NCBI RefSeq assembly: GCF_018408705.1
Contig: NZ_AP023420.1
Location: 1,302,001 to 1,366,000 of the forward strand
Direction: 5' to 3'
Length of the DNA stretch: 64,000 nt
DNA from: Pusillibacter faecalis
GTDB lineage: Bacteria; Bacillota; Clostridia; Oscillospirales; Oscillospiraceae
Shown here: positions 7,253 to 16,091 of the stretch, piece by piece
Position numbering within the stretch: the stretch's first letter is position 1
Layout of the letters: each line of letters starts with the position of its first letter
Position numbers and translations under genes: made by a program
Notes under the pieces: model-generated
Seen by the model: only the letters and a program-made list of their open reading frames with translations
What the model was told of the DNA's origin: nothing
The model's database searches: none

Positions 7253-7834
7253 ATGAACTACGTGTCCGGCAAAACCATTCGCAGTCTGCGGGAGAAGCGG
7301 AACTTGACGCAAAAGGCGCTGGCCCGGCTGGTGAATGTAAGCGACAAAGCGATCTCGAAATGGGAGACTGAAAAGGGCCTTCCGGATATTGGGGTTCTGG
7401 GCGACTTGTCTCAGGCTCTGGGCGTCTCCATCGCTGAATTGATGACAGGGGACCTGAAGGCCAACGAAAACACCTCCGCCAACATGAAGAAAAGCCGGTT
7501 TTATATCTGCCCTATCTGCGGAAACAGCATCATGGCGGTGGGTGAGGGATGTTTTTCCTGCTGCGGCGTCACGCTCCCGCCCCTGGAGGCGGAGCCCTGT
7601 GATGAGGCCCACAGTCTAACCCTGGAGGAAGTGGATGGCGAGTACTATGTGACTATGCGACACGAGATGAGCAAGACGCACTACATCTCTCTGATTGCCT
7701 ATGTGACTCTGGACTCCCTGGAGGTGGTCAAGCTCTATCCGGAGCAGGATGTCTCCGTCCGGCTGCGCAAAAAGGGGCGTGGTATTCTGTACGCCTGCTG
7801 TAACCGAGACGGTCTGTTTCGAAAAGCGATCTAA
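7253..7834 (+). CDS. XRE HTH domain fused to a desulfoferrodoxin-like domain
   Basis: 193 residues. Residues 6-66 are a Cro/CI helix-turn-helix (LREKRNLTQKALARLVNVSD). Residues 83-191 resemble full desulfoferrodoxin. Cys86, Cys89, Cys103 and Cys104 (CPIC...CC) match the rubredoxin-like iron centre. His120, His137 and His143 (RHEMSKTHYI) and Cys183 match superoxide-reductase ligands. The last ligand is lost: the usual CNxH reads CNRD (Asp186). This suggests an iron- or oxygen-sensing repressor rather than an efficient superoxide reductase. GGAGG precedes the ATG. The gene stands alone. The HTH call is firm and the Dfx match is by ligand pattern and spacing. Confidence 0.82.
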   Translation: MNYVSGKTIRSLREKRNLTQKALARLVNVSDKAISKWETEKGLPDIGVLGDLSQALGVSIAELMTGDLKANENTSANMKKSRFYICPICGNSIMAVGEGCFSCCGVTLPPLEAEPCDEAHSLTLEEVDGEYYVTMRHEMSKTHYISLIAYVTLDSLEVVKLYPEQDVSVRLRKKGRGILYACCNRDGLFRKAI

Positions 7835-8141
7835 GTCGGTGGCTTTCCAGCATCCCCCTGTATTCTTTACCTTTTCGCAAATTCCGGAGGCATGCGTGCT
7901 GCGGCACACATGCCTCCTCCCTGTTTGATGGCTCATATTCATTCTGTAAGCTGTTTCTTCCAGACCGGTATCATTCTTAGACAGCGCCTGTGTTTTATAC
8001 CAGCGGCTTGCCGGGTGTCGAGCCAGCGCAGTTTCATATTTTTCTCAAGTCCTTTCTTGATTTGCAATTTAAAACATAGTATGTTATATGTAGTTCGTAC
8101 AATATGGTGATTCGCGTGTGATACAGAGAGGAGATTTTCCA
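7835..8141. other. Intergenic region with terminator and regulated promoter
   Basis: No gene seen. A hairpin GGAGGCATGCGTGC (7886-7899) / GCACACATGCCTCC (7904-7917) likely ends the HTH-desulfoferrodoxin transcript. The right part holds the palindrome at 8073-8092 and the promoter of the SLC13 gene. Confidence 0.55.
8073..8092. promoter_or_regulatory. Shared operator, copy A (before SLC13 permease)
   Basis: AACATAGTATGTTATATGTA, with arms ACATA/TATGT. It matches copies B (9714-9733) and C (15927-15946, read on the minus strand) at 15 or more of 20 positions through TAGTATGTTATA. It overlaps the likely -10 (TATGTT with TTGATT 16 bp upstream). Probable site of the FadR-type regulator encoded at 13247-13966. 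Confidence 0.65.
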
Positions 8142-9437
8142 ATGAGTCCTGCCATTCTCACTATTATTATCTTTTTCCTGTGCATTCTTTCTTTTATTTG
8201 GGAGAAAATTCCGCTGGCTGTGACCTGTCTGCTGGGAGGAATTGCCCTGGCGCTTTTAGAAATCATTGACTATGTGGATATCTACTCCAACATGGGCACT
8301 CAAGTGGTGGCTATTGTCATCGGAACCAGCATGGTCGGCCTTGGATTGGAATCCGCCGGAATCTCGGACATGGTAGGGAGCGCACTTCGCAGGACGGGAA
8401 TTGCCAAAAATGAGCGGCTTTTTATTACCATCATTGTCTTAGTAACCGCGCTTCTCTCCGCGTTTTTATCCAACAGTGCGGTCATCGCCATGTTTATCCC
8501 CATCATTCAGGGAATGTCTAAGAAAAGCCAGGGTATTGTGAAACAAAAGCATGCGCTTCTGGCCGCCGGACTCGGCTCTGCCGCAGGAGGCGGACTGACG
8601 CTGGTGGGCACCGCGCCGATTGTCACCGCCAGCAGTATTGTGGAGAACAGCGGCCTACCCGGAACCCGTGCTTTTACCTTTCTAGAGGTGGGCTACAGCA
8701 TGCTGCCTGTCGTCATTCTGATGGCGCTCTATTTTGCGACCTTTGGCTATAACCTGCAGCAGCGCGTCCTGGCGGATCTGCCGGATAATCCCCTGGACGC
8801 CCTGATGTCCGGTGAAACGGAGCAGGCATCCACGGCGGTCCCCGTCTGGAAAAAGGCTGTTGCACTGGCCGCCGCATTGTTCATGGTTGTTGGCTTTGCC
8901 TTCAATCTCTTTGACATCGGTGCCGTCTCACTGATGGCCGCCGCAATCATGCTGGTATGTGGCGTTATTCCCTGGAAGGCCGCCCTCCGGGACATGGATT
9001 GGAATACCGTCCTTGTCCTGGCCTTTTCCGCAGCCCTGGCTGCCGGCCTGAACGAATCCGGCGGGGGTGCGATGATTGCGCAGGGTATTGTCAGTCTCTT
9101 TGGCGGCGCCGACGCAAATCCCGCAGTGCTGCTGTTTGTTTGTGTGGCTGTGGGCGCTGTCTTGACCAATTTCATGGGCAATGCCGCCTTAGTCATTGCC
9201 ATGATCCCCATTTCACTGGAGGTGGCCCTGACCTGTGGCGCTAATCCCATGTGCTTTGCCCTTGCCACCACGGTATCTTGTATGCTGGCCTTTTCCACTC
9301 CCATCGGAACTGCCTGCGTGACACAGACTCTAGTCGGCGGATACCGCTACCATGATTTTGTAAAAATTGGTTTACCCATTAATATTCTGGCAATTCTTGC
9401 CGTGGGACTGGTCTCTCCAATTGTATACGGTTTGTGA
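8142..9437 (+). CDS. SLC13 / DASS-family anion permease
   Basis: 431-residue inner-membrane transporter with about 11-12 membrane segments. Both inverted-repeat signatures of the family are recognisable: LSNSAVIAMFIPI then GGGLTLVGTAPIV in the first half, and MGNAALVIAMIPI then FSTPIGTACVTQT in the second. Members move di- and tricarboxylates, sulfate or related anions, usually with Na+. An in-frame GTG at 8118 would place the ribosome-binding site (AGAGAGGAG) inside the gene, so the ATG at 8142 is used. It is first in the island sharing operators with the dipeptidase and sulfatase genes. Substrate unknown; an anionic catabolite is likely. Confidence 0.87.
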   Translation: MSPAILTIIIFFLCILSFIWEKIPLAVTCLLGGIALALLEIIDYVDIYSNMGTQVVAIVIGTSMVGLGLESAGISDMVGSALRRTGIAKNERLFITIIVLVTALLSAFLSNSAVIAMFIPIIQGMSKKSQGIVKQKHALLAAGLGSAAGGGLTLVGTAPIVTASSIVENSGLPGTRAFTFLEVGYSMLPVVILMALYFATFGYNLQQRVLADLPDNPLDALMSGETEQASTAVPVWKKAVALAAALFMVVGFAFNLFDIGAVSLMAAAIMLVCGVIPWKAALRDMDWNTVLVLAFSAALAAGLNESGGGAMIAQGIVSLFGGADANPAVLLFVCVAVGAVLTNFMGNAALVIAMIPISLEVALTCGANPMCFALATTVSCMLAFSTPIGTACVTQTLVGGYRYHDFVKIGLPINILAILAVGLVSPIVYGL

Positions 9438-9777
9438 TAAATTCTTTTTATTCAACAATTTGTTTTTATAGCAGGTCTGTTTTGATTGCTGCCCTTCCTC
9501 CCAGAATCTGTGTTTTTTGAAAGCAAGCAACCTCCAAGCCTGCCTCTGTTCCGGAGTTCCGGCGTTGCACTTCATTCCCTGTTTTGACACGATCAGGGAC
9601 TCTTCCCGTCAAAACATACCATTACACGGTCTTATTCGTCTTTTTTACCGATAATTCTCTGCCTGTTTCGTCAAAACGTAAAACCTCGGAAAGAATCTTG
9701 ACTTTCTGCATCCAATGTAGTACGTTTTATATAAGCCGTTGTACATTGTATATGTGTATGGAAAGGATGATGCCACC
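9438..9777. other. Intergenic region before the dipeptidase gene
   Basis: No gene seen. GTTTTGAC (9581-9588) and GTCAAAAC (9608-9615) form an inverted repeat, and GTCAAAAC recurs at 9670-9677. TTGACT (9698-9703) with TACGTT (9721-9726), 17 bp apart, is a likely promoter overlapping operator copy B. Confidence 0.5.
9714..9733. promoter_or_regulatory. Shared operator, copy B (before dipeptidase)
   Basis: AATGTAGTACGTTTTATATA matches the minus-strand reading of copy C (AATGTAGTATGTTATACATT) at 16 of 20 positions. It overlaps the candidate -10 of the dipeptidase promoter. Confidence 0.62.
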
Positions 9778-11226
9778 ATGAACTATGTGCTTGATTCCAG
9801 CAAAGCCCATCACAAATATTTCGAGGAACTCTGCTATATTCCTCATCCGCCCTTTCAGGAAAAAGCCCTCAGCGAATACGTGATTGCTTTCGCCAAGGAG
9901 CGCGGCCTTTGGCATTATACAGACTCCCTTTATAATGTTGTGGTAAAAAAGCCCGCTACCCCGGGTTACGAAAACGCAGCGCCCGTCATGCTGCAGGCCC
10001 ATATGGACATGGTCTGCGAAAAGACGCCGGAAAAGGTGTTTCATTTTGAAACCGATCCGCTTCAGCTCCAGGTTCGCGATGGATGGGTCATGGCTACCGA
10101 TACTACCTTAGGTGCAGACGACGGCTATGGCGTGGCCTATATGCTGGCCATTCTGGACGCGGATGACATCCCCCACCCCGCCTTGGAATGCTTCTTCTCC
10201 GTACAGGAGGAGGTTGGCATCGGCGGTCCCCGGGGCATGGATTATTCTCAGCTCAGTGCCAGACGATACATCAATCTGGATGGTGTCCAAGAGGGTTCCA
10301 CCAATGTTTCCACCGCCAACGTCATCGGCGGCGACTTTAAGCGGCCCATCGTCATGCAGGAAAACAGCAAGCCCTGCTACACGGTACACATCTGCGGCCT
10401 CAGCGCGGGCCACGCCTCGCTGAATATTGTAAAGGACCAGGCAAATGCGGTCAAGCTGGCGGCACGGATTCTCTTTGCCATTGGCAAGGAGGCCAAGGTG
10501 CATCTGGCCTCCATCCAGGGCGGCACCATCCGCAACGGTATTGCGGAGGAATGTGACGCCACCTTCGCCTGCGAGGCATCTGAGGAGCACATCCGTGACA
10601 TCGTGGCTGCTGTTTTTGCAGCCGCCAGAGAAGAGCATGAACTGACAGACCCTCACATGGACATCCGCCTGCAGCCTGCACCCACCGCCCCGCTGGTTAT
10701 GGACGATTTGAGCAGCAGCGAGGCCATTCATCTGCTCCATGTTTTGCCCTCCGGCAGCCATATGACAAACAAACGGGCCATCAATCCCACCATGTCTCTG
10801 GCCTCCCGCAATATGGGCAATGTCAGCTCGGCGGACGGCGTGCTGACGGTCGGCTATATGTTCCGCTGCAACATCAAGTCGCAGCTCTGGGACTTGTTTG
10901 ATCAGACCTGCCTTCTGGCCTCCCGCTTCGGCGCCTACTACGACCGCGAGTATGTTTACGCCGGCTATACTGCTGACACGGAACATTCTGAAATGCTGAA
11001 GCTCTGGCAAAAGGTGTACCGTGACTTCACGGGTAAGGAGCTCTACCTGAAATACACCCATGGCGGCAGCGATATCGGCTCCATCAACGATGGCATGGGC
11101 GGAATTGACGCCATCGTTGTCAGCCCAGACATCAAATTCGTCCATCGGCCCACAGAGGCCATGGACCTGGCTTCCTTCGACCGGACATTTGAATATGTCA
11201 AGGCCATTCTTGCCCAGCTCAAGTAA
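9778..11226 (+). CDS. pepD: Aminoacyl-histidine dipeptidase (Xaa-His dipeptidase, M20C)
   Basis: 482-residue cytoplasmic metallopeptidase that cleaves dipeptides such as Xaa-His. Two-zinc-site residues are visible: His/Asp in MLQAHMDMVC, Asp in LGADDGYGVAY, the Glu-Glu pair in VQEEVGIGGPRGM, Asp in YINLDGVQEG and His in KYTHGGSDIGSI near the C-terminus. Length is usual for PepD. An ATG at 9739 is in frame, but GGAAAGGA at 9760-9767 points to the ATG at 9778. It shares an operator with the transporter upstream and the sulfatase gene downstream, suggesting a role in one catabolic pathway rather than general peptide turnover. Confidence 0.9.
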   Translation: MNYVLDSSKAHHKYFEELCYIPHPPFQEKALSEYVIAFAKERGLWHYTDSLYNVVVKKPATPGYENAAPVMLQAHMDMVCEKTPEKVFHFETDPLQLQVRDGWVMATDTTLGADDGYGVAYMLAILDADDIPHPALECFFSVQEEVGIGGPRGMDYSQLSARRYINLDGVQEGSTNVSTANVIGGDFKRPIVMQENSKPCYTVHICGLSAGHASLNIVKDQANAVKLAARILFAIGKEAKVHLASIQGGTIRNGIAEECDATFACEASEEHIRDIVAAVFAAAREEHELTDPHMDIRLQPAPTAPLVMDDLSSSEAIHLLHVLPSGSHMTNKRAINPTMSLASRNMGNVSSADGVLTVGYMFRCNIKSQLWDLFDQTCLLASRFGAYYDREYVYAGYTADTEHSEMLKLWQKVYRDFTGKELYLKYTHGGSDIGSINDGMGGIDAIVVSPDIKFVHRPTEAMDLASFDRTFEYVKAILAQLK

Positions 11227-11303
11227 ATCCGGCATGACACGTAGATGTATGGGGGGAGTACATTCCGCATCGTGTGATTTGATTTTAGAAAGGAGATATC
11301 CCT

Positions 11304-11615
11304 GTGGCTAATTCAGAGAACAGGCAAATGACCTACGCAGAAAAGCACCAACAAATCAAGAAGGAAGCAAAGTGGACCATGGTCTTATTTGCCATCTGCT
11401 TTGTATGGTGGTGCGTAACCGGCTGGGGGCTGGGAGATGTAAAAATCTACTTTTGGCATCTTCCGCTTTGGTTCTGGCTTTGCATCATTGGCACCTATGT
11501 GATTGGCTGTGTCGGAACGATCATTCTGATTAAAAAGGTCTTTGTAAACTTTGATCTAGGCGAAGATGACGCAGATTTGGTTGAATCAAAGGTAGAAGGA
11601 GGTTCTGCGAAATGA
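11304..11615 (+). CDS. YhdT family protein (DUF997), partner of PanF
   Basis: 103-residue protein with two membrane helices (VLFAICFVWWCVTGW and LWFWLCIIGTYVIGCVGTIILI) and short charged ends. YhdT is encoded next to PanF in many bacteria and is probably a small subunit or chaperone of the symporter. The start is GTG at 11304 behind AGAAAGGAGATAT. The stop overlaps the symporter start by 4 bp, so translation is coupled. A weak palindrome ATGTA-N10-TACAT lies upstream at 11244-11263. Confidence 0.85.
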   Translation: MANSENRQMTYAEKHQQIKKEAKWTMVLFAICFVWWCVTGWGLGDVKIYFWHLPLWFWLCIIGTYVIGCVGTIILIKKVFVNFDLGEDDADLVESKVEGGSAK

Positions 11616-13138
11616 CAATGCCAAGCGGCTACCGTTTTGTTTTGGTGGGCGTCATTCTAGCCTACCTCGCGGTCAACCTAATCGTCGGCCTGTGGGCCGG
11701 CAAGATGGAAAAAAAGCAGACCACCGGCGGATTCCTCCGTAACTACTTCATCGGCGGACGCTCCATGGGCGGCATTGTGCTGGCCATGACGCTGATCGCC
11801 ACCTATACCTCCGCCTCCTCCTTTCTCAGCGGTCCCGGCCTTGGCTCCACCCGAGGCCTGACCCAATGCCTGGTCGCCATCATTCAGGTGGGCACCGCCT
11901 TCCTGACCCTGGGAATCATCGGAAAGAAATTTGCCCTGATCTCCCGAAAAATCAATGCGGTCTCCGTCTCCGACTTTCTCCGTGCCCGCTACAAAAGCAA
12001 CACTCTGGTGATTATCACGTCCCTGCTGATGGTCGTCTTTTTCATCACCAACATGGTGGGCCAGTTCGTGGGCGGCGCGGTGCTGTTCGAGACGCTCTCC
12101 GGCCTTCCCTATATGGGCGGGCTGCTGATCTTCGGCGTTGTTGTCATTGTCTACTGCACCTTTGGCGGCTTTAAGGGCGTTGTCACCACAGATACCATCC
12201 AGGGCTTTGTGATGACCATTGGTACTGTCCTGATTATTGTCTATGCCATTAAAGCGGGCGGCGGTATGGAGAGTCTGAGTTCCTGGCTAGATACGAACCG
12301 TCCCGGCTGGGATGTGGCCGGTTTTAATCACACCGGAATCAATGCCACCGGCTTTATCACCTCTTACTGGGTGCTGGTTGGCATTGGAACGCTCGGCTTG
12401 CCGCAGAATGCCGTGCGCGGCATGGGCTTCAAGAGCACGCAGGCTATGCACCGCGCCATGATTTTCGGCACCTTTGTCGTGGGCTTTTTGATGATCGGCA
12501 TGCACTTTGGCGGTGCGCTGATCGGTCCCACCCTAGAGGGTGCAGAGCTGGCCTCCACGGATTACTATGTACCCTATTTTGCCATCAACGAAATGCCTGC
12601 CGGTCTTGCCGGTCTGTTGCTGGCGGCACCCCTAGCAGCGGTGATGTCCACGGTCTCCTCCCTGTTGATTCTGGCCTCTGCCAGCATCATCAAGGACCTG
12701 TACCTGCACTATATGGTCAAGCCCGAAGTCGATAAGGAGAGCGAGTCCTTCCGCAAAAAGCTCAGCAGATTCAGCTTCTTTGCCACGTTCATCATCGGCG
12801 TGATCTGCCTGGCCTTTGCCATCAAGCCTCCCTCTATTATCACCTGGATCAACCTCTATGCTCTGGGAGGATTGATGTGCACCTTCTTCTGGCCCATCAT
12901 CGGCGGTCTCTACTATAAAAAGTCCAACGCCAAGGCATCTCTTGCCTCCGCTATCTTTGGTGTGGCAGCCTTTGCCATTGGGAATCAGCTCAGAGCCGCC
13001 GGACTTATGCCCTTCGAGATGCATGAATCCGTCCCCGGCATTGTGATTGGCGGCATTGCGTTCTTCATCGTCGCCAAGCTGACCTACAAGCCCACTGATC
13101 TCACTCCCGAGGAATCCTTCGTGTTCTACGGCGAGTAA
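11612..13138 (+). CDS. panF: PanF-type sodium:solute symporter (SSS family)
   Basis: 508-residue membrane protein with about 12-13 helices. YFIGGRSMGGIVLAMTLIATYTSASSFLSGPG near residue 50 is the Na+-site region of SSS transporters, and FGGFKGVVTTDTIQGFVM is the central signature. The closest named group is PanF (Na+/pantothenate), supported by the coupled YhdT gene. Within this island it may carry another carboxylate, because no pantothenate-use genes are nearby. Good terminator follows at 13153-13189. Family call firm, substrate inferred. Confidence 0.85.
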   Translation: MTMPSGYRFVLVGVILAYLAVNLIVGLWAGKMEKKQTTGGFLRNYFIGGRSMGGIVLAMTLIATYTSASSFLSGPGLGSTRGLTQCLVAIIQVGTAFLTLGIIGKKFALISRKINAVSVSDFLRARYKSNTLVIITSLLMVVFFITNMVGQFVGGAVLFETLSGLPYMGGLLIFGVVVIVYCTFGGFKGVVTTDTIQGFVMTIGTVLIIVYAIKAGGGMESLSSWLDTNRPGWDVAGFNHTGINATGFITSYWVLVGIGTLGLPQNAVRGMGFKSTQAMHRAMIFGTFVVGFLMIGMHFGGALIGPTLEGAELASTDYYVPYFAINEMPAGLAGLLLAAPLAAVMSTVSSLLILASASIIKDLYLHYMVKPEVDKESESFRKKLSRFSFFATFIIGVICLAFAIKPPSIITWINLYALGGLMCTFFWPIIGGLYYKKSNAKASLASAIFGVAAFAIGNQLRAAGLMPFEMHESVPGIVIGGIAFFIVAKLTYKPTDLTPEESFVFYGE

Positions 13139-13152
13139 GCTCCTTTTCAAAA

Positions 13153-13189
13153 GTGCGCGGCCTGGTCTCCTCCCCTCCAGGCCGCGCAC
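13153..13189 (+). terminator. Terminator after the YhdT-PanF pair
   Basis: GTGCGCGGCCTGG (13153-13165) pairs with CCAGGCCGCGCAC (13177-13189), a 13-bp perfect stem followed by CTTCTT. Confidence 0.75.
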
Positions 13190-13208
13190 CTTCTTGCATA
13201 AAATTGTG

Positions 13209-13241
13209 TGGAAAAACAGGAACCGCTTCCGGTTCCTGTTT
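13209..13241 (-). terminator. Terminator of the FadR-type regulator gene
   Basis: AAACAGGAACCG (13214-13225) and CGGTTCCTGTTT (13230-13241) pair around CTTC. On the minus strand the stem is followed by TTTTTCC, directly after the regulator stop. Confidence 0.8.
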
Positions 13242-13246
13242 GATCT

Positions 13247-13966
13247 TTAATCTCCGTAATAGTCCGGGCGGATCACCGCCTCCAGCTGATCCTCGCAGGT
13301 CCTGCTGTCGCCATGGACGACGGCTTCATAGGTTCGGGTGTGGGACTCGATCAAATAATGCCGGTCATGCTCCAAAAGGCGTTTTGTCACCTCTGTGCGT
13401 TTAGCCGTGGTCAGTGTGAACAGCAGTCTGGAAACCTCCTGCATCAAGACATTGTCTGAGATGGCAGCAATCTCCATGTGAAATGCCATGTCCTTTTGCA
13501 TCACTACCTCCAGGCTGGGTGACTCCGCAACCAGTTCCTGGATAAAGTCCTCAAAAACCTGCTTCAGCTCTGCCAGCTTCTCCTCGGTCTTATGGCGGAT
13601 TGCCAGCCGCAGCGCGGCGATTTCAATCATCTGGCGAAACTCCTTCAGCTGGCGGTAGGAGTCGCCCTGCGTGAACATAATGCCGTAAATCAGCGGATTG
13701 AGCATCTGTTGGGAAACTCCGCTGCGGATAAAGGTCCCCTCAGCCCGGCGAATTTCCAGAATGCCATAAGCCACCAGAATTTTCACGGCCTCCCGCACAG
13801 AGTTTCTGCTGACCTGTAAGCTCTCGGAGAGCTCTGTCTCCGTTGGAATTTTGTCACCGGGCCGCAGTTTCCCCATAGTCATCGCCTGTGTCAACTGGTC
13901 AATTACATTCCAAACCACCGATTGCTGGCCAATCGGCTTCAGGGTATATTCCATCCCAGCGCTCAT
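13247..13966 (-). CDS. GntR-family regulator, FadR subfamily (FCD domain)
   Basis: 239-residue repressor. Residues ~15-80 are the GntR winged helix (MTMGKLRPGDKIPTETELSESLQVSRNSVREAVKIL). Residues ~95-230 are an all-helical FCD ligand domain with the usual Asp and His positions (MQKDMAFHMEIAA, IESHTRTYEAVVHGD) that bind a metal and a carboxylate effector. AAGGAG precedes the ATG. It sits centrally among transporter, peptidase and sulfatase genes, so a role as their repressor with a carboxylate intermediate as inducer is likely. The shared palindromes at 8073, 9714 and 15927 are the candidate sites; none was found before its own gene. Confidence 0.88.
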   Translation of the reverse strand: MSAGMEYTLKPIGQQSVVWNVIDQLTQAMTMGKLRPGDKIPTETELSESLQVSRNSVREAVKILVAYGILEIRRAEGTFIRSGVSQQMLNPLIYGIMFTQGDSYRQLKEFRQMIEIAALRLAIRHKTEEKLAELKQVFEDFIQELVAESPSLEVVMQKDMAFHMEIAAISDNVLMQEVSRLLFTLTTAKRTEVTKRLLEHDRHYLIESHTRTYEAVVHGDSRTCEDQLEAVIRPDYYGD

Positions 13967-14418
13967 CGTCTGTACTCCTTATCTATCGCTCTTGTGGCGC
14001 CGCCCCGCTCCTGACCGTATTCACAGTCTTTTTCCAGTGCGGCACTGCATATTCAAAAGAATCCCTGAAAGCATCCGCAGTCATTGTCTTGCCTGCTGGT
14101 TCTGCCATCGCTCCGGGTGCAGCTGCAAACACCGGGCATTCTCCAGTGCTCGTTCTATGGACAACGCGGGGCGCTTTGTTTGATTGAACTCCCCCAGCTT
14201 TGAAAAAGCCGGCGGCTGGACTGAGCCCCCCAAAGGGCAATGCCCCTTGACGGCTTTAGATTGCTTGGAGAAAACCGATCTGGAACAGCATGTCAAGCCT
14301 TTTTTGTCTCTAACTGGTCCCAGTATATCGGAATTTATCTCCAAAAGCAAGCAGGAAGAAGAAAAGCGGGCCCCCAATTTTACTTGGAAGCCCGCCTTTT
14401 GTTTCCTTCCTTAGAATC
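13967..14418. other. Gene-free region between regulator and sulfatase, with terminator
   Basis: No gene supported. The only clear signal is a bidirectional hairpin with GCGGGC at 14366-14371 and GCCCGC at 14390-14395, flanked by A-rich and T-rich runs, which would end the sulfatase transcript. The 14180-14270 part reads like an intergenic repeat remnant, but no second copy was found in this window. Confidence 0.5.
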
Positions 14419-15867
14419 TCACCACTTCACTCTGCCGCGGCCGGGCGCCTGCAGGGCCAGATCCTCATTTTTGGTCAAATAGTAAACCATATATTCCGTA
14501 TACAAATGGTCCCTGGTTTCACGCATCCATTCCACCAGGTGGAGCTTCAGCTCCTTGACCACATCGGCGTACTCCGGCCATTCGATGCGGTTGCTCATCT
14601 CATAGGGGTCCTCCGACAGGTCATAGAACTCGTCGTCAGCACCGGTGTGGAAGATGTACTTGTACTTTTCTGTGCGGATGCTGCGAATCGTGTAGAAGCC
14701 CATGTGGGAACCGTGGAACTCCGAGACGATATAGGGCTTTCTCTCCTGCTTCTGGCCCAGGCACAGCGGCAGGAAGCTCTGACCCTGTACCTGCTCCGGA
14801 ATTTGGGCGCCGGCAGCCTCCAAAATTGTGGGGCACATGTCCACGTAGTGAGAGACAAATTCCGTACACACAGAATTTGCGGGAATCCTGCCCTTCCAGC
14901 GGGCCAGCAGGGGGACATGGCAGTTATCGTCATACAGGGCGAAGGCTTTATCCCAAATCTTATGTGCCCCCAGATGGTCCCCATGGTCCGTGGAAAACAG
15001 CACCAGGGTATCCTCGTCCAGTCCCAGCTCCGCCAGCTTATCCAAAACGCGGCCCACCATGTCATCAATCAGGGTGCACTCACCCATGTATTTGGCGATC
15101 AGCTTCTGCCAGTCCTGCCAGGTGAACCGGTCAGCCTCCCAGTACTTGGGTGTGTTATGCTGCACCGCCGGCTTGCGGGTCATATCGTCATAGAAGCTGG
15201 GGATGGGCTGAATGTCCTCCGGTCGGTACATGGAGGCATAGGGCTCTGGGATCACGCTGGGGAAATGAGGCCCATGGAAGTCCAGCCGTACAAAGAACGG
15301 CTGTTCCTCCTTCGCAAACTGCTCAATATAACCAATGGCCGCTTTGGTGAGATAAGCCGGGCGGCTGCGCTCTAGGTCGATGGGGTCGTCGCCGTACCCG
15401 CCCATGGCGGTGGCATAATACTTGGTCTGGGGCGCGGCCGGAATCTCCAGCGTGGCGCGGTAACGGTCGTAATCCCCCAGGCCCACAAAGTGCTCATAGC
15501 CAAACTCATCTGGATTGATATCATTGTTGACATGCCATTTGCCCACATAAGCGGTGTGATACCCCTCTTCCCGCAGGCCGTTGATCACCAGGTCGTCACC
15601 GGGCTGAATTTGGTTGTCCAGCGGGTGAAGGTTGGTGTTGGTCATGGTTTTGTGGGTGTGCGGATAAGTACCAGTCAGAAATGAGGTTCTGGCAGGGGAA
15701 CACAGGGGACAGCAGGTGAAGGCATTGGTAAAACGGACGCCCTCTGCTGCCAGCTGGTCCAGATGGTCGGTTTTGACCTTGACTCCATAAGGCGCCTTTC
15801 CATAAGCGGAAACCGTGTCAAACCTCTGTTGGTCCGTAGTAATCACAACAATATTGGGCTTTTTCAT
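14419..15867 (-). CDS. Cytoplasmic type I sulfatase (formylglycine-dependent)
   Basis: 482-residue arylsulfatase-family hydrolase that removes sulfate from an ester. The activation motif CSPAR (Cys56-Arg60, CxPxR type) would be converted to formylglycine by an anaerobic (anSME) or other maturase, none of which is in the window. Metal ligands are visible in VVITTDQQRFD and LVLFSTDHGDHLG. No signal peptide is seen when the start is taken as MKKPNIVV at 15867 behind GGAAGGA, so the enzyme is cytoplasmic and its substrate must be imported. The longer frame to 15924 lacks a binding site. Operator copy C lies upstream. Substrate unknown. Confidence 0.9.
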   Translation of the reverse strand: MKKPNIVVITTDQQRFDTVSAYGKAPYGVKVKTDHLDQLAAEGVRFTNAFTCCPLCSPARTSFLTGTYPHTHKTMTNTNLHPLDNQIQPGDDLVINGLREEGYHTAYVGKWHVNNDINPDEFGYEHFVGLGDYDRYRATLEIPAAPQTKYYATAMGGYGDDPIDLERSRPAYLTKAAIGYIEQFAKEEQPFFVRLDFHGPHFPSVIPEPYASMYRPEDIQPIPSFYDDMTRKPAVQHNTPKYWEADRFTWQDWQKLIAKYMGECTLIDDMVGRVLDKLAELGLDEDTLVLFSTDHGDHLGAHKIWDKAFALYDDNCHVPLLARWKGRIPANSVCTEFVSHYVDMCPTILEAAGAQIPEQVQGQSFLPLCLGQKQERKPYIVSEFHGSHMGFYTIRSIRTEKYKYIFHTGADDEFYDLSEDPYEMSNRIEWPEYADVVKELKLHLVEWMRETRDHLYTEYMVYYLTKNEDLALQAPGRGRVKW

Positions 15868-15926
15868 CGAATCCTTCCTTTCATTGATGAGGCATGGGGT
15901 GCTGATCGCGCCGTCTTCTATCAATC

Positions 15927-15946
15927 AATGTATAACATACTACATT
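15927..15946. promoter_or_regulatory. Shared operator, copy C (before sulfatase)
   Basis: On the minus strand it reads AATGTAGTATGTTATACATT, with perfect 6-bp arms AATGTA/TACATT. TTGACA directly upstream (minus strand) with TACATT 17 bp on gives a promoter that overlaps the operator. It is the best-formed of the three copies. Confidence 0.68.
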
Positions 15947-16091
15947 ATATGTCAATATCTTTTGGAGACTTTTCCGAAAATTTTTTTCAAAATTCCTTTT
16001 GAGGGAATTAGGGTTGACTTTTCCAGGCAGATAGCCGATACTATGTAGAATGTAACGGAAATTTCTGTTGTCAGTGTGAAGGAGGAGTTTC

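Noticed and set aside
8118..8141. GTG start at 8118 for the SLC13 permease
   Set aside because: It would place AGAGAGGAG inside the coding region; the ATG at 8142 is correctly spaced from it.
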